A stretch of DNA of 64,000 bases from contig NKYR01000092.1 of assembly GCA_003184365.1 (NCBI GenBank), forward strand, positions 104,397-168,396, given 5' to 3'. Below the pieces are notes generated by a model that saw nothing but the letters and a program-made list of their open reading frames with translations, was not told where the DNA came from and did no database searches. Positions 46,927 to 57,033 of this stretch are shown here, in pieces; positions within the stretch are counted from its first letter, which is position 1; every line of letters starts with the position of its first letter. The DNA is from Evernia prunastri (lineage: Eukaryota; Ascomycota; Lecanoromycetes; Lecanorales; Parmeliaceae). The position numbers were made by a program, and so were the translations under genes.

Positions 46927-48048
46927 TGGGTGCCTGGCGCTGATAGCTTAGGTTGTAATGGCAGTTGAAAGACGGTGAGTGACCTTTTTAAATTTGTTCC
47001 GTGTGTTGTCGGCCAAAGTTAACGGGTTTGACTACACGCTCTTTTTGCCTTTTGAAAAGGTTCAATTCTATACGCTAGCATGTTCTGTACTGTGCTCTCA
47101 TAGTCCCCTTATTTCATGATTTATTCGTCACCTGATGTTCAAATTATGATGCATTCGAGCGTGAGCGCCATCACACCCTTACGTACCTCTTCCAGTAATT
47201 ATACTCCTGGTTACCAGCGGATTCATTGATGGTTGGAGCTGCAGCAGTCAATAATACGTTTTCTGTTATTCAGAAGACCGCCAACCATTTCGGCTGTCCT
47301 CGGCCTGATCCAAGCTCTCAAGGCTCCAGAAACCAAAAGTATCGCAGAATATTCTTCCACTGAACAATCTTGAGGCTATGCGAGACATAGAGGTAGTGGT
47401 TTAGGGGTAGTAACTCCAGGGCCGCTTGTATATAGATGCCTGGACAGACGTATTCCTGTGCTCTAGTTCCATCAGGCTTCCATGCTTTGCCTAGATTTCT
47501 GTTACTAGCTGCATAAACAGGTGAGCGCGAGTGAGAGAAGCAGACAGCAATCCTCTGCAAGAGTGAAATCGAATGAAAAGCAAAAAGGCAACTGACCTTC
47601 CTAGTGTCTTGGCTCATGGCTCAAAGAAAGAACGAAAGATAATCGCATGACCAAATGACCAAATAACATAAAGTAATGAATGGTCGCATATCGCCAATAT
47701 CGGCCGAGTATGGGCACTACCTACGTATGCAACTAGGACATGCCTGTGGCGCACTAACCCACAACTCCACCTTTCTGAATTATGTGAAGTCGGACTAGGG
47801 TCTATGCTAAGATGCACGACCTTTTCCATAGGTCTTTCCTTTTTGTTATCTAAACTCACAAAAGCGCGGACCTAAGGTCGCAGTACATTAGTAGGATGTG
47901 TTAAATCCCAGGACCCTGTGACGTGCCAAGTCGCGAAATGAGTATAATAGCTTCTGCTTGCGTAGCATTCTTCAATTAATACAACTCAGTGTTCTGCCTC
48001 GACTTCGCGACCGAGTATCCACTAATAAGTCTCTTGATGCAATCCAAA
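46927..48048. other. Gene-free spacer
   Basis: Short ORFs on the minus strand at 47318-47860 lack mot ifs, splice context or composition expected of coding sequence. Nothing else seen. Confidence 0.4.
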
Positions 48049-48622
48049 ATGAAGCTCACCCCCATCTTGCTCTTCTTTTACTTAGCCAACGCTAGCTTTG
48101 TATACCCCACCAACTACCTCCAAACCCTCACCGACGTTCAGATCCGCGAAAAGATCTCCATCTACTCTCTCGCAATCGACACCAAGAACTTCGCCCTCCT
48201 CTCCGAAGCCTTCGCGGAGAATATCACCGCCAACTTCAGTCTACCACCGCCAAACGAGCTCATTCACGGACTCGCAGAATGCCAACAAGTCCTGAAGGCG
48301 TCGCTGAAGGATTACGTCACACAACACACCATCAGCACGACCGTCGTTGATTTCACAGACGAGACAAGTCCAAATTCAACGGCATATCTGGTGGCTAACT
48401 ACTTCGGCAAAGGCAACCTGACGGGCCAGATCTTGGGCTATTACGGGAAATATGAAGATACGTGGGCTTTTGAGTCAGGGAGCTGGAAGAGTAGCAGTAG
48501 GAGTTTGAGCTTATTTGTGAGTCAAAGAACACTACTGATGTCGAAGAGCGTACTTTGCTGAATTGCATGGCTAGGGCCCGGGTGCAATTGGGAACCTCGC
48601 AGTTGTTGGCCCGTCGGCTTAA
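48049..48622 (+). CDS. Secreted SnoaL-like (NTF2-fold) domain protein
   Basis: Two exons (48049-48516, 48575-48622) give 171 residues. A hydrophobic leader (1-15, PILLFFYLANAS) precedes a SnoaL-like fold: the opening helix LTDVQIREKISIYSLAIDTKNFALLSEAF, then the Asn-rich strand ENITANFS, the catalytic-cup region and the final strands WAFESGSWKSSSR. The short last exon (GPGAIGNLAV) completes the usual C-terminal strand. SnoaL-type proteins are cyclases, isomerases or binding proteins in secondary metabolism; secreted fungal members are uncharacterised. The ATG at 48049 is chosen because it opens the signal-like segment. Confidence 0.78.
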
Positions 48623-48856
48623 AGAGGTTCTGAGAGGCGATCTTGGAAGACTGGCTGAAATTAGTATTACCTATCCGGGCTGAGATGCACGTTTTGGTAG
48701 CTCAAAGACTACTGGGTGCTCGTGTCATACTGAATGGGTTGGAATGCGATGCTGTTGACCAGGTGAAGACGAGACTGAAAGCATGCACTAGCATCATGGG
48801 CTATAAAAGTTGAGGTCTGTCACTTCTCTCCACGTGCTCAACACAGTGTCGTGCTT

Positions 48857-49075
48857 CTATCTAACGACCTTCAACTCAGACCCACAATTCCCGAAATATC
48901 GTAAGTGTAGACATTGCCCTTTGCTGCATGCACGTACCATGACTCGCAATTCGTCGTCTCCACATGCCCTGGTCTGATACGTACAGCACTGAGAATCCTC
49001 CTTGACCTGAACCTTAAAAGTGTTGCCTATTCCTGGTGAGCAAGAAACCATTGTGCGAGACTTCCAATGATCGCA
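48857..49075 (-). other. Cysteine-rich open segment, possibly a secreted-protein exon
   Basis: An open stretch of about 73 codons reads GGECDHWKSRT, then a CSPG, CCTY, RAC, RACSKGQC and GNC series: eight or nine Cys in 70 residues, ending at a stop at 48857. A GGCAG acceptor lies just before it, but no first exon with signal peptide was found because the RING gene ends at 49093 on the same strand. It may be a gene fragment. Confidence 0.3.
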
Positions 49076-49092
49076 TTCGCCACCCTGCCTTC

Positions 49093-49896
49093 TTAAGATT
49101 CGAGAGCGAAGAGTTCTCTCATGAGGCCGGTTGAAGAGACTTTTGCTGCTGGCAAATTCGAATTGGCGAGTGGCGAATGGGGCTGCAGGGAATCTCGGTG
49201 AATGAGTCCCGTTGGTAGTCTTACCAGTACCTGCTGCGCGTCATTGGCGTTGTCCTCACTCCTTTGATTTTTGCGTAAAGGCGAGCGTGCGAACCACTCC
49301 TGTCTAGCTTGAGATTCTGTCTCTGTACGTGGCAAAGCACTGAAGCAGTAGGATTCCAGCTTCCGTGTTGTAGCTAGGACGTCCATCGGGGTTTGTTCCC
49401 TTCCATCGCTGCGGTCATCTGCATCGCCTGCATCACCACCGTCTTCTCCGCTCCCATCCTCATTGTCTTCTTCACTGCCATCCTCATTCTGCTCGTCACT
49501 GTATCCATCCTCATTGTTCCCATCTTCATAACCATCGTCATATTCGTCATCATCCTGATCACTGAACTCAGCGTCGAAATCACCGACTTGGGCAGCAAAG
49601 AGGATTCTTCTACACAATGGACACGTGTTCGTGTTATAGGGCCCAGATAATGGCCATGTAGCGATACATTCTGACCCAACAAAGTGATCACATGGTAGGC
49701 GAACTGCATGCTCAGAAGCGCCATTGTCGGATGGGAAAGTACCGTATGCCTCCATACAGATCATACATTCTTCGCCATCGGGTAGCTCTTCACGGCGGGC
49801 TCTTGGTAGCTGAGCGAGGAATTGTTGTGCCATCTGCTTAGTGATCAGCTGTTGCGCGATCAGGAGTATTCGATCGGACGGTAAAGACAGCCCCAT
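49093..49896 (-). CDS. RING-finger protein, putative E3 ubiquitin ligase
   Basis: A single exon of 267 residues from the ATG at 49896. The RING domain (about 44-97) has CMIC, LPCDHFVGSECIATW and CPLCRR; the usual fourth ligand His is replaced by the FxGxxC variant common in fungi. A long acidic Asp/Glu/Gly/Asn-rich segment (about 110-170) follows, then a basic tail. By family it recruits an E2 enzyme for ubiquitin transfer; the target is unknown. The frame stays open upstream to a stop at about 50030 without an ATG, so an upstream first exon cannot be excluded. The Asp/Glu-repeat segment is compositionally biased. Confidence 0.75.
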   Translation of the reverse strand: MGLSLPSDRILLIAQQLITKQMAQQFLAQLPRARREELPDGEECMICMEAYGTFPSDNGASEHAVRLPCDHFVGSECIATWPLSGPYNTNTCPLCRRILFAAQVGDFDAEFSDQDDDEYDDGYEDGNNEDGYSDEQNEDGSEEDNEDGSGEDGGDAGDADDRSDGREQTPMDVLATTRKLESYCFSALPRTETESQARQEWFARSPLRKNQRSEDNANDAQQVLVRLPTGLIHRDSLQPHSPLANSNLPAAKVSSTGLMRELFALES

Positions 49897-50316
49897 TTCT
49901 GTTTGAAGTTCGCCACGGCAAGAGCAAGGTCTCCGAGGCTCCAGTAGTTGTAAAATTGTTAAAAGTCTTGACAACACACTTGGTAGAGTGATGATGATCT
50001 GCTTCTGAGTTGGCTCTATGATACTTTAAACCGCTTAGTTACTGAAACGCGAATGTTTGGCGAAATAAGGAGTTGGCGGGGTTGATTCACCTGAGCACAA
50101 AGAAGAACGTATCAGCGGAAGGCTGCATGAAATCAGGAAGGCACTAGATCCGTCTGCACAACAGTGTCTTAACACACTTGCGAGGTTAACACTCTTGACG
50201 ACCTTCGCAGATATTCCGCAACTTTCGCTCCTATTTACCCAAATCTCTAGATGGTAAAGCAGGATCGCATGGTGGTTGCTTTCTGATCTTCGATCTAACT
50301 CAGCACACACCATCAA
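49897..50316. other. Spacer left of the Mutator-like element
   Basis: No coding support. The 9-bp target-site copy CACCATCAA lies at 50308-50316. Confidence 0.5.
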
Positions 50317-51133
50317 CGGAAGGTCTTGGGAGCGCACACTCCGGCCGCACCGCACACTTCGGATAAATAATAATGCGTAACTATAGTAGCGTTGCCGAGG
50401 TACCTCGTCTTTAGTGTAGACACCACCCAATTTCATGTACCTTTCTATCCACACCTCATATTCGCTTCCTCATCACCTTCCACCCACAACACCTCTTCCA
50501 CCCACATCGTCTTACCACAACCAGTCGCTATTATGGCTACTCAGGCTGCTCAATGGACTCCTCACCCCCGCCTCGACGACGACCTAAAGCCTTTGGTTCA
50601 GAAGGTTATTGACGGTATACCGCAGGAGCATTTAGAGCCTCCTTCACCAAATGAGACTTTTGATGTACCCGATGACGCCTGGACTCGCCTTCAGAATTAC
50701 GCCTTCAGTCAAGGATTCGCTATANAGCCCTCTGCTCCGCCTATTTTGATTGACGAACCCCCACCATCGTCCGCCCCAGCAGCATTAGCGACGACTCGTC
50801 ATGGCCGGCCGGTAAAAGAGAAGAAAGTGTGGGAGCAGGAAAAAGGACATAGCCAGTCCTGGGGGCAACGGGGGCGACAGCGAGGTGATAGCCTGGAAGC
50901 AGAGCTATCCCCCCCAAAGAAGAAGAAGTCGAAGACGAATCTCGTCGATGCGATCGATGTGGACGAATGGGAGTCACAGGAGCAACGACGGTTACAGTCA
51001 GCATTTGTAGTAGAGGACTAATACCGTCAGGAAACCTCTACCATGCCCAGTAAAACCCATGCCAAGACGGGTCGCATTATTATTTATCCGAAGTGTGCGG
51101 TGCGGCCGGAGTGTGCGCTCCCAAGACCTTCCG
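50317..51133 (+). mobile_element. Non-autonomous or gap-collapsed Mutator-like (MULE) element
   Basis: Perfect terminal inverted repeats of 61 bp (50317-50377 and 51073-51133, starting CGGAAGGTCTTGGGAG) are flanked by an exact 9-bp direct duplication, CACCATCAA (50308-50316 and 51134-51142). TIR length and a 9-bp duplication are the hallmarks of the Mutator superfamily. Inside is an ORF that looks like the two ends of a transposase joined at a single N (50725). Perfect TIRs imply a recent insertion and no repeat-induced mutation. It sits 56 bp upstream of the F-box gene ATG. Confidence 0.88.
50533..51021 (+). CDS. Transposase-derived ORF inside the Mutator-like element
   Basis: 162 codons from ATG 50533. 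The N-terminal part (about 1-64) contains DAWTRLQNYAFSQGFAI, the entry segment of the FAR1-type DNA-binding domain of fungal MULE transposases. It stops at an N in the first base of codon 65 (position 50725). The rest is a Pro/Ser then Lys-rich, acidic tail (SPPKKKKSKTN ... DVDEWESQEQ) like a transposase C-terminus. The catalytic DDE domain and SWIM finger are missing, by deletion or because the assembly bridged them with one N. If N is T the codon is a stop. Confidence 0.65.
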   Translation: MATQAAQWTPHPRLDDDLKPLVQKVIDGIPQEHLEPPSPNETFDVPDDAWTRLQNYAFSQGFAIXPSAPPILIDEPPPSSAPAALATTRHGRPVKEKKVWEQEKGHSQSWGQRGRQRGDSLEAELSPPKKKKSKTNLVDAIDVDEWESQEQRRLQSAFVVED

Positions 51134-51197
51134 CACCATCAACATTGTATCGTTTCAATCAAGTCAGTTACCTCATTCCCGCGCCTGAGGGTAAGAG

Positions 51198-52142
51198 ATG
51201 TCACTCTCAGACCTACCAACGGAGCTCATCGTCCTTATCTCCAAGTCCGTCGACAAATCCCGTTCCGCCGCTGCCTTGAGCTGTACCTCGCGCCGTCTGC
51301 ACAAAATATGGCTGTACAACCTGCCCTCGATCTGTGATGCAATTCTTTCCGGGACAGTTGAATGTTACGATCAAGCCTGCCATCTTCTCCAGGCTAGAAA
51401 AAAGTCATCCACAGTCACCAGAGTGTGTTCGGCTGAGGAAAAGGCCAAAGCAGCCGCCGCACGCGGAAAGGTGCTATTAAGTAACGCCAAAATGGTGGAT
51501 TGGGCTTTGAGGCAATTCGAGATTGAACTTACGAGTGAATGGGACCTTGAGCCCCGCTCTGGGATCACAGGTCCAAGTTCTTATCCAGGAACCGAAAAAG
51601 ACTGCGATGGTCTCGTCAAGCTCCAACCACGCAATCGCGTTCGCTTCCTGCAGGGCTATTATCGTGCCATGATTCTTATGTTCTTCACCGGAAAAAGCGA
51701 AACGAGGCTTCGATACCAGGTTTTGGCGTCCATGCGCCTACTAGACTTCTTTCGCATGCTTGAGGTTGTGGAATGGATCGTTTACGACATGGAAGTTTCT
51801 CAGATCCTCTACGAAGACACAGTCTTGTGCGCATGCGATATCGCAAATCATTTTGCCGAGGAAGAGCTTTGGAAAGGATCGTACGAGGAATGTCTTGAAG
51901 ATGGCCTCAAATTCCTGGAGGCTGTCGAGACTGACATACTAGGAATAACAGGTGTTGCCTTCAGACGACCCGTGAATGACATATTCCTATATCACAGCCC
52001 AATCTATCCGCTCATCCTTCGCGAAGATTGCTGGCCAGACAAAGCGAACAAGGCGAAAGGAATCTCCTTAGCTAAACTATTACCTATGCTACCAAAAAGT
52101 AGCTCTCTCTACCCCGGCCACGAGCTGTCCGCGCCGCATTGA
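51198..52142 (+). CDS. F-box-like domain protein
   Basis: A single-exon 314-residue protein. The N-terminus SLSDLPTELIVLISKSVD ... LSCTSRRLHKIW is an F-box-like fold (Skp1-binding). The remainder is helical with no LRR or WD repeats visible. By family it is a substrate adaptor of SCF ubiquitin ligases; the partner is unknown. The promoter and leader were hit by the Mutator-like element, whose right target duplication ends 55 bp before the ATG, so expression may depend on element sequence. Confidence 0.75.
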   Translation: MSLSDLPTELIVLISKSVDKSRSAAALSCTSRRLHKIWLYNLPSICDAILSGTVECYDQACHLLQARKKSSTVTRVCSAEEKAKAAAARGKVLLSNAKMVDWALRQFEIELTSEWDLEPRSGITGPSSYPGTEKDCDGLVKLQPRNRVRFLQGYYRAMILMFFTGKSETRLRYQVLASMRLLDFFRMLEVVEWIVYDMEVSQILYEDTVLCACDIANHFAEEELWKGSYEECLEDGLKFLEAVETDILGITGVAFRRPVNDIFLYHSPIYPLILREDCWPDKANKAKGISLAKLLPMLPKSSSLYPGHELSAPH

Positions 52143-52572
52143 TCAATGTGGTGTTCAAGTGCCACTTGTTCAGCGGCTCAGGATACCGAGAATTCAACAT
52201 CGATGGAAGTCTACTATGAGCATAGAGCGGGTATCTTCGAGAGCGGACTTTGACGAGGAGCGTTTCAAAGCACGCCATTTCAACATATCTGATCTGTTGA
52301 GGATGTACTAGGACTAGCTTAGCACTGCATGAATGAGAGATTGGAAGTCTTGTCCGCTCTGTTTACTTGGTTTATGAACAAGTGCAGTCTTGCGAGAACC
52401 TAGCTGTTGATATCAAAGCAAGGTTCAGCCATTCAGTCCGCCTCCTCTGAATTTGAGTCTAACCCTTCTCAGCATCAGGTGTTCCTAAGTAGATTGACCT
52501 TCCAAACACGAACATAATGGTTCGCAATGATTTGGCGTGAATTTCAATGCACAGTCCTCTAGTAACACCATT
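52143..52572. other. Gene-free spacer
   Basis: 3' flanks of the converging F-box and GST genes; nothing notable. Confidence 0.4.
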
Positions 52573-53321
52573 TTAAGCCAGCTCTCCTTTCGGCACCCTC
52601 TCATACGCCTCCTTCACAGCCGGTATTTTTCCAATCACTTCTAACCACTTTCGAATCTTGGGATAGTCATCCAGCTTCAGCCCCGCATAAATGCACCGAT
52701 TGACCCAGGGATAAAAATGCGCATCCACAGCACTGAAACCGCCCGGCAACACACTCTCCCCGCCGCTCTTCCCCAGCTGTCCCCCGAGCACGTCATAGGT
52801 CCTGTACGTCTGCGCCTCGTACCGTGATAGCGCATCTTCATTCTTGGTCGGGTTCAAATAACGGTACCAGGTCACCTGCCCTTGCATAGGCGCGAGGCTG
52901 CTGACGAGAAAGAATTCCCACTTGTTGAAGTCGACATGGTCTTGATCGGTGGGTTCGCTGCCGGGGCTTTTCCCCCTCGGGCCCAGTTCGTTGGATTTGT
53001 CATAACCACGCAGGAGATAGTGGATGATGGCACCGCTTTCCCAAGCTACCACGCCGGTGTTTGGGTCCTCAAGGGCTGGCACGCGACCGTTCTCGCTGAT
53101 CTTCAGGAAGTTGAGGCCTTTGACGCCATTTGGTGCGTCCCCGAACTCCCATAGTCTGATTGTGTAAGGGACCTTGAGAGCGGAGAGAACTATGGCTACC
53201 TTGTAAGGGTTGGGGCCTACGTCGTGGGCTATAATAGACGTTTAGTAGACTGTGGCGAAAAGTGGAAGGGAGAGAGTGGCGAACCGTGCAGGATGAGGGG
53301 TTTGATATTGCTGGTGGACAT
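52573..53321 (-). CDS. Glutathione S-transferase, Ure2p/fungal GST-like
   Basis: Two exons (53321-53285, 53228-52573) give 230 residues. A thioredoxin-fold N-domain starts LILHAHDVGPNPYKVAIVL, continues with VPYTIRLWEFGD and has the glutathione-binding ENGRVPALEDPNTG ... ESGAIIHYLL. The all-helical C-domain contains VDFNKWEFFLVSSLAPMQGQ and FSAVDAHFYPWVNR. The ESGAI segment provides the Glu-Ser pair contacting the gamma-glutamyl group. Layout matches fungal Ure2p-like GSTs, which conjugate or reduce electrophiles in the cytosol. No signal peptide. A short first exon of 37 bp is supported by phase and consensus splice sites. Confidence 0.92.
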
Positions 53322-54096
53322 CGCTTCTACTGAACGAGAATGAGGCGAGAGCGATTCTACATAAAGCTCGGCTCTTCGAAAATGAGTGAGCTTCTTGGAT
53401 CGGGAGGTCTCTAATATTGACGGTTACGTCATCATGTGTCTTGGTTCGCGCTGCCTAGAGTCGTCCGGCGCGTACTTCCGGGTGTGCTATCCGGGCGGTC
53501 CACGTATAGTGCGAATGCGAGACGGTTGCTATTTTCCGAAAAATTCCTGGACCTCGCGGATCTATGCAACTCAGTCTGCTCCAGGGATCAATTATGCCCG
53601 AGCTCGCTGTCCATTTGATGTGATCCCTAAAAACCATTCACATTTCGCACCATGGGCTCCCATGTCCATTCCGCCAGTGACTTCTTCGGCACTCCGGTCA
53701 CGTCTTCAGCATCATGCCATAATGTGTCGTGCCGCTACTAAGATAGAGCTCGAACTTGCCTAATCTTGCCCGGTTTTTGACTTTGGAAAGCGCAATGAGA
53801 ATTTGTTTCTTCGTAGGCTCTTCACTCTGCACTACGCGGGCGGCATTCTGACTTAATCTCAGCCCATGGCCTCAAATTATCGTTTCGGTTTTAGCGCATT
53901 AAGCAGCTCTGGGGTGGTCATCTGGGCAGTGGACAGCATTGCTTGCGGAATCTAGTATCGCTAAATCATAAGAGGTTTCACTCTATCAGTACATGAAAGC
54001 AGGAACCACCCTGATTTGAAGATCCTTCTGCTGTGTGTTAAACATGAGTTCAAGGCTAGCAATTCTTTCTCAGAGCTCCGGGCAACAATGCTCTGT
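53322..54096. other. Gene-free spacer
   Basis: Promoter of the GST gene and 3' flank of the next gene. Short ORFs only. Confidence 0.4.
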
Positions 54097-55292
54097 TCAC
54101 CACTCGCCCTCAGACATGGTGATGTTCTTTACACTGCCATCAGAAGATCGCTCTATCTCCGCCTTTGTATTATCGCCAATCCGCAACTCGACAAGATGAG
54201 CACACACAGCGAATACCATTTGTGCGACCTTACTCTCAGCTTCTTGCTTTTCACGTTTGACCCGCTGACGTACTTGGTCGCCTCTTGGACCCATATAGGA
54301 GTTCCCACACTTGGGTGGACGGAAGCCAACTTGAAGGCCAGCCACACTGGCCAGCGCCAATACTCGCAGGCTCTGAAAGCGGGATAAGGTTGACAAAAAT
54401 TCCTGAAATTGAACTTAGTAAAGGTGATCTAAGAAAGGTCAGTGTTGGTCACAGCGACTTTCTTACTTTAAAGGGGACGATATGCGAGCCATTCATGCCA
54501 ATTATGGCAAGATGAGGCGCAGCTTCCAGGAGTGCTAAATGTTGTCAGTGATCCTAGCAGATCAAGGTCTGAGCGCTGTAGCTAGAGGTACCTTCAAGCA
54601 AACAGGGTTCCCACCACTCCCTCATATCGAAACGCTCCAGCTTTGAAGCAGCTCCGGCGGCCTTGATAAGTCTCATCGATCGATTTAACTTTTCCTCGCG
54701 GTGGTACATGGGTTCTGAAATCATCCATTGGTGTCCACTGTTGGAAATTTCTACGAGCTTTGGGCAAACGGCGACCATGAACTCGTAGTAAGGGCCCAAA
54801 ACCAAAGCTTCCACGCTTGGCATTGCCAGCTTGGCCAGACCAAATTCTTCTTTGAACAGATCATGGCTCCCGTCTGGTACGACAAATACTAGGCGTTTGA
54901 GCCAAGGCATAGCCTTAAGCACATTGGCTAGTCTTGCTGGCAGGGACTGTGGAGAGGGTGGCGCTGGGTAGATTTTCCGGATACGGAACTCGAAGACCCT
55001 AAAAAATGGTTAGAAGCCTGTTGTTATAGGTGGGGAGGATAAGGTTGGGTCACTTGACCAGTGGTAGGATTGCGTCACATCCTTCCATCGCCTCTATTCG
55101 GCTGCTCGCAAAATCCCAGCTCCCGTTTATGACGACACGGTTGAATAGCTTTGGAAGACAGACATCTCGAAGATGTTTGTTGCTCCTTGACACCCCATCT
55201 AAGGCTATGTATGACTTATGATCGCTCGATAGAGAGGCGCACACCTGATTTAGGATATCATAGGGTAGCAAGGAGAGGAAGTCTCGGTTCAT
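54097..55292 (-). CDS. F-box-like protein
   Basis: Four exons (55292-55054, 54998-54592, 54534-54467, 54402-54097) give 339 residues. The N-terminus RDFLSLLPYDILNQVCASL is an F-box-like segment, followed by NKHLRDVCLPKLFNRVVI. The middle alternates short hydrophobic segments as in fungal LRR-type F-box proteins (LKRLVFVVPDG, VEALVLGPYYEFM, LVEISNSG, FQSLRVLALAS). The exon-3 donor and exon-4 acceptor were chosen for phase and a good ACTAAG branch point; the longer in-frame alternative reads poorly. Likely SCF adaptor; substrate unknown. Confidence 0.68.
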
Positions 55293-57033
55293 CGCGGTAT
55301 CAGTTTGAAAAGAGAAGTGTTTTTTTACGAATATGCGAAAGAGTACAGGGGTTGATGATAAGCGTGCTTTGGAGCAGACTGGAGAGAACTGAAAGACTGC
55401 GGGGGTTTTAAAGACAAGTGGCGTCACAGCCGCGGCTAAGAAATGAGAAGTGTGTAAAGGTAGGTTGGTAATGATACCTTAGCTAGTAGACAAGTGCGAA
55501 TATGAAAATAGGGCTGGACTACTCCGCAATGATTGGAAGCAAGTGTACAACATATCTAGTATGAACTTCTATTATTGAGCATAGCGAAAGTATCTGTGTA
55601 GGAGGAGATCGCCATATTCATACTCCTTAGAAGCAGACATCTGTCCTTGCTACTTCATTACAATTGGTGGAGTCCAGGGGGCTGCTCTCCTCGCATACTT
55701 TCTCATGGTGGAGATTCCCACTCACAAGTGGCTGATTACTCCATAATATGGCCAAGCCACTGAATTTCGAACAAAATGCTAACACCTGTCTTCGTGAAAG
55801 CTCTGACTGGTTAAAATATGTGAATAGTAACCAAACACTTCTGTCACTCATAAGACAACTGAGTCTGGATTGAACCTAGAGTTCCCTTTAAGCATGGGTG
55901 TTCTTCGCTGGAGATTTACTGCAAACATCATGTTTGTGCCCCATGCAGAGTGACATTGCGACATTAACACCAGCATAGAAGCTTGAGATGTACGCCTCTG
56001 TGGGGCCCTAGCAGCCTGAACACTGCTCGCTGCGTTATCTAGCATTGTATACGATCATAGTGAGCTCAATATCGCCTTGGCAATGTAAGCTTTAGGATGG
56101 TCTCTAATTCTTTATCTTTAATCTTTCATAGCTCTCTAAATCGTGAGGATCAGATCGTACTGCCCCGCAGGACTTTTCAGCATACTGACTTAGCCTTGTT
56201 TTGCTTCTTGTAGAGAGAGAAATAAAGACGATCGACCTTGAGGTATTAAGTTGGTACAGCCTTGATTATTATGACGCTGATAAAGGCACTGCAATGCTTC
56301 ACGTGCTCTTCTTTCAGTCAACTCATTTTTGACAAACGCGCAATTGACAAACATCTTACCCGCATAAGACTTTGCTCATAATTGCGCCATTACTCTCTTC
56401 AAAAACCTTCTCTTGTCAAACTTCACTGTCAAATCAAGCGAATGAGATTAACTTTCCATTTTCTCCTGACATAAGCACATAGTAGTGCGCCAACACTCTA
56501 TAACAATTAAATGCTATATATATATAATGGGCTTGTGTTCTCGCTTTTTAAGTTAGTTGGGCTTCTGTGTCAGTGTTAATGATTAGTGTTAATGATTAGT
56601 GTTAATGATTAGTGTTAATGATTAGTGTTAATGATTTGTGTTAATGCATTATTCTATCTCTTCTTAATACTTTAATCGAATAACATCGAGGCTCGTCGGC
56701 AACATTAGTGCTGTGGGGCCCTATCGTATCCACTTAACACATCTTTGCCTAGATTTACAGATATAGCATTACGGTCACAAGCGCTCAAGCTTGGTTTACT
56801 GACGAAAGCCTCCTTTGTCCACACATATTTCATCCCTCCGCACCTGTTGTGTTCACAAGGTCAAATTTGAGCTTTGCCCAAAGATCTTCGACTCGAAGCA
56901 CATCTTTGTTCACTGCAAAACCATTATCAGTCGACTTCAGAGAAGAAGGATATCGTTTCAAGGTAAGCTGTTAATGGAAAGAGAAGTAGTAGCAACACGA
57001 TTGACTAACTTTCTCGAACAGTCGCAAGCCAAA
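55293..57033. other. 1.7-kb gene-free region
   Basis: AT-rich, without supported coding sequence. Contains TATATATATATA at 56515-56527, the 13-bp repeat at 56572 and, at its right end, a consensus 5'-UTR intron (56963-57021) of the next gene. Confidence 0.5.
56572..56649 (+). repeat. 13-bp tandem repeat AGTGTTAATGATT
   Basis: Five exact units followed by one altered copy. Simple-sequence expansion upstream of the TPR gene. Confidence 0.95.

Noticed and set aside
47318..47859. Two minus-strand ORFs of 81-99 codons
   Set aside because: No signal peptide, domain or convincing splice partner; the region is of noncoding composition.
53386..53763. 125-codon plus-strand ORF upstream of the GST
   Set aside because: No domain or start context; it overlaps the likely GST promoter.
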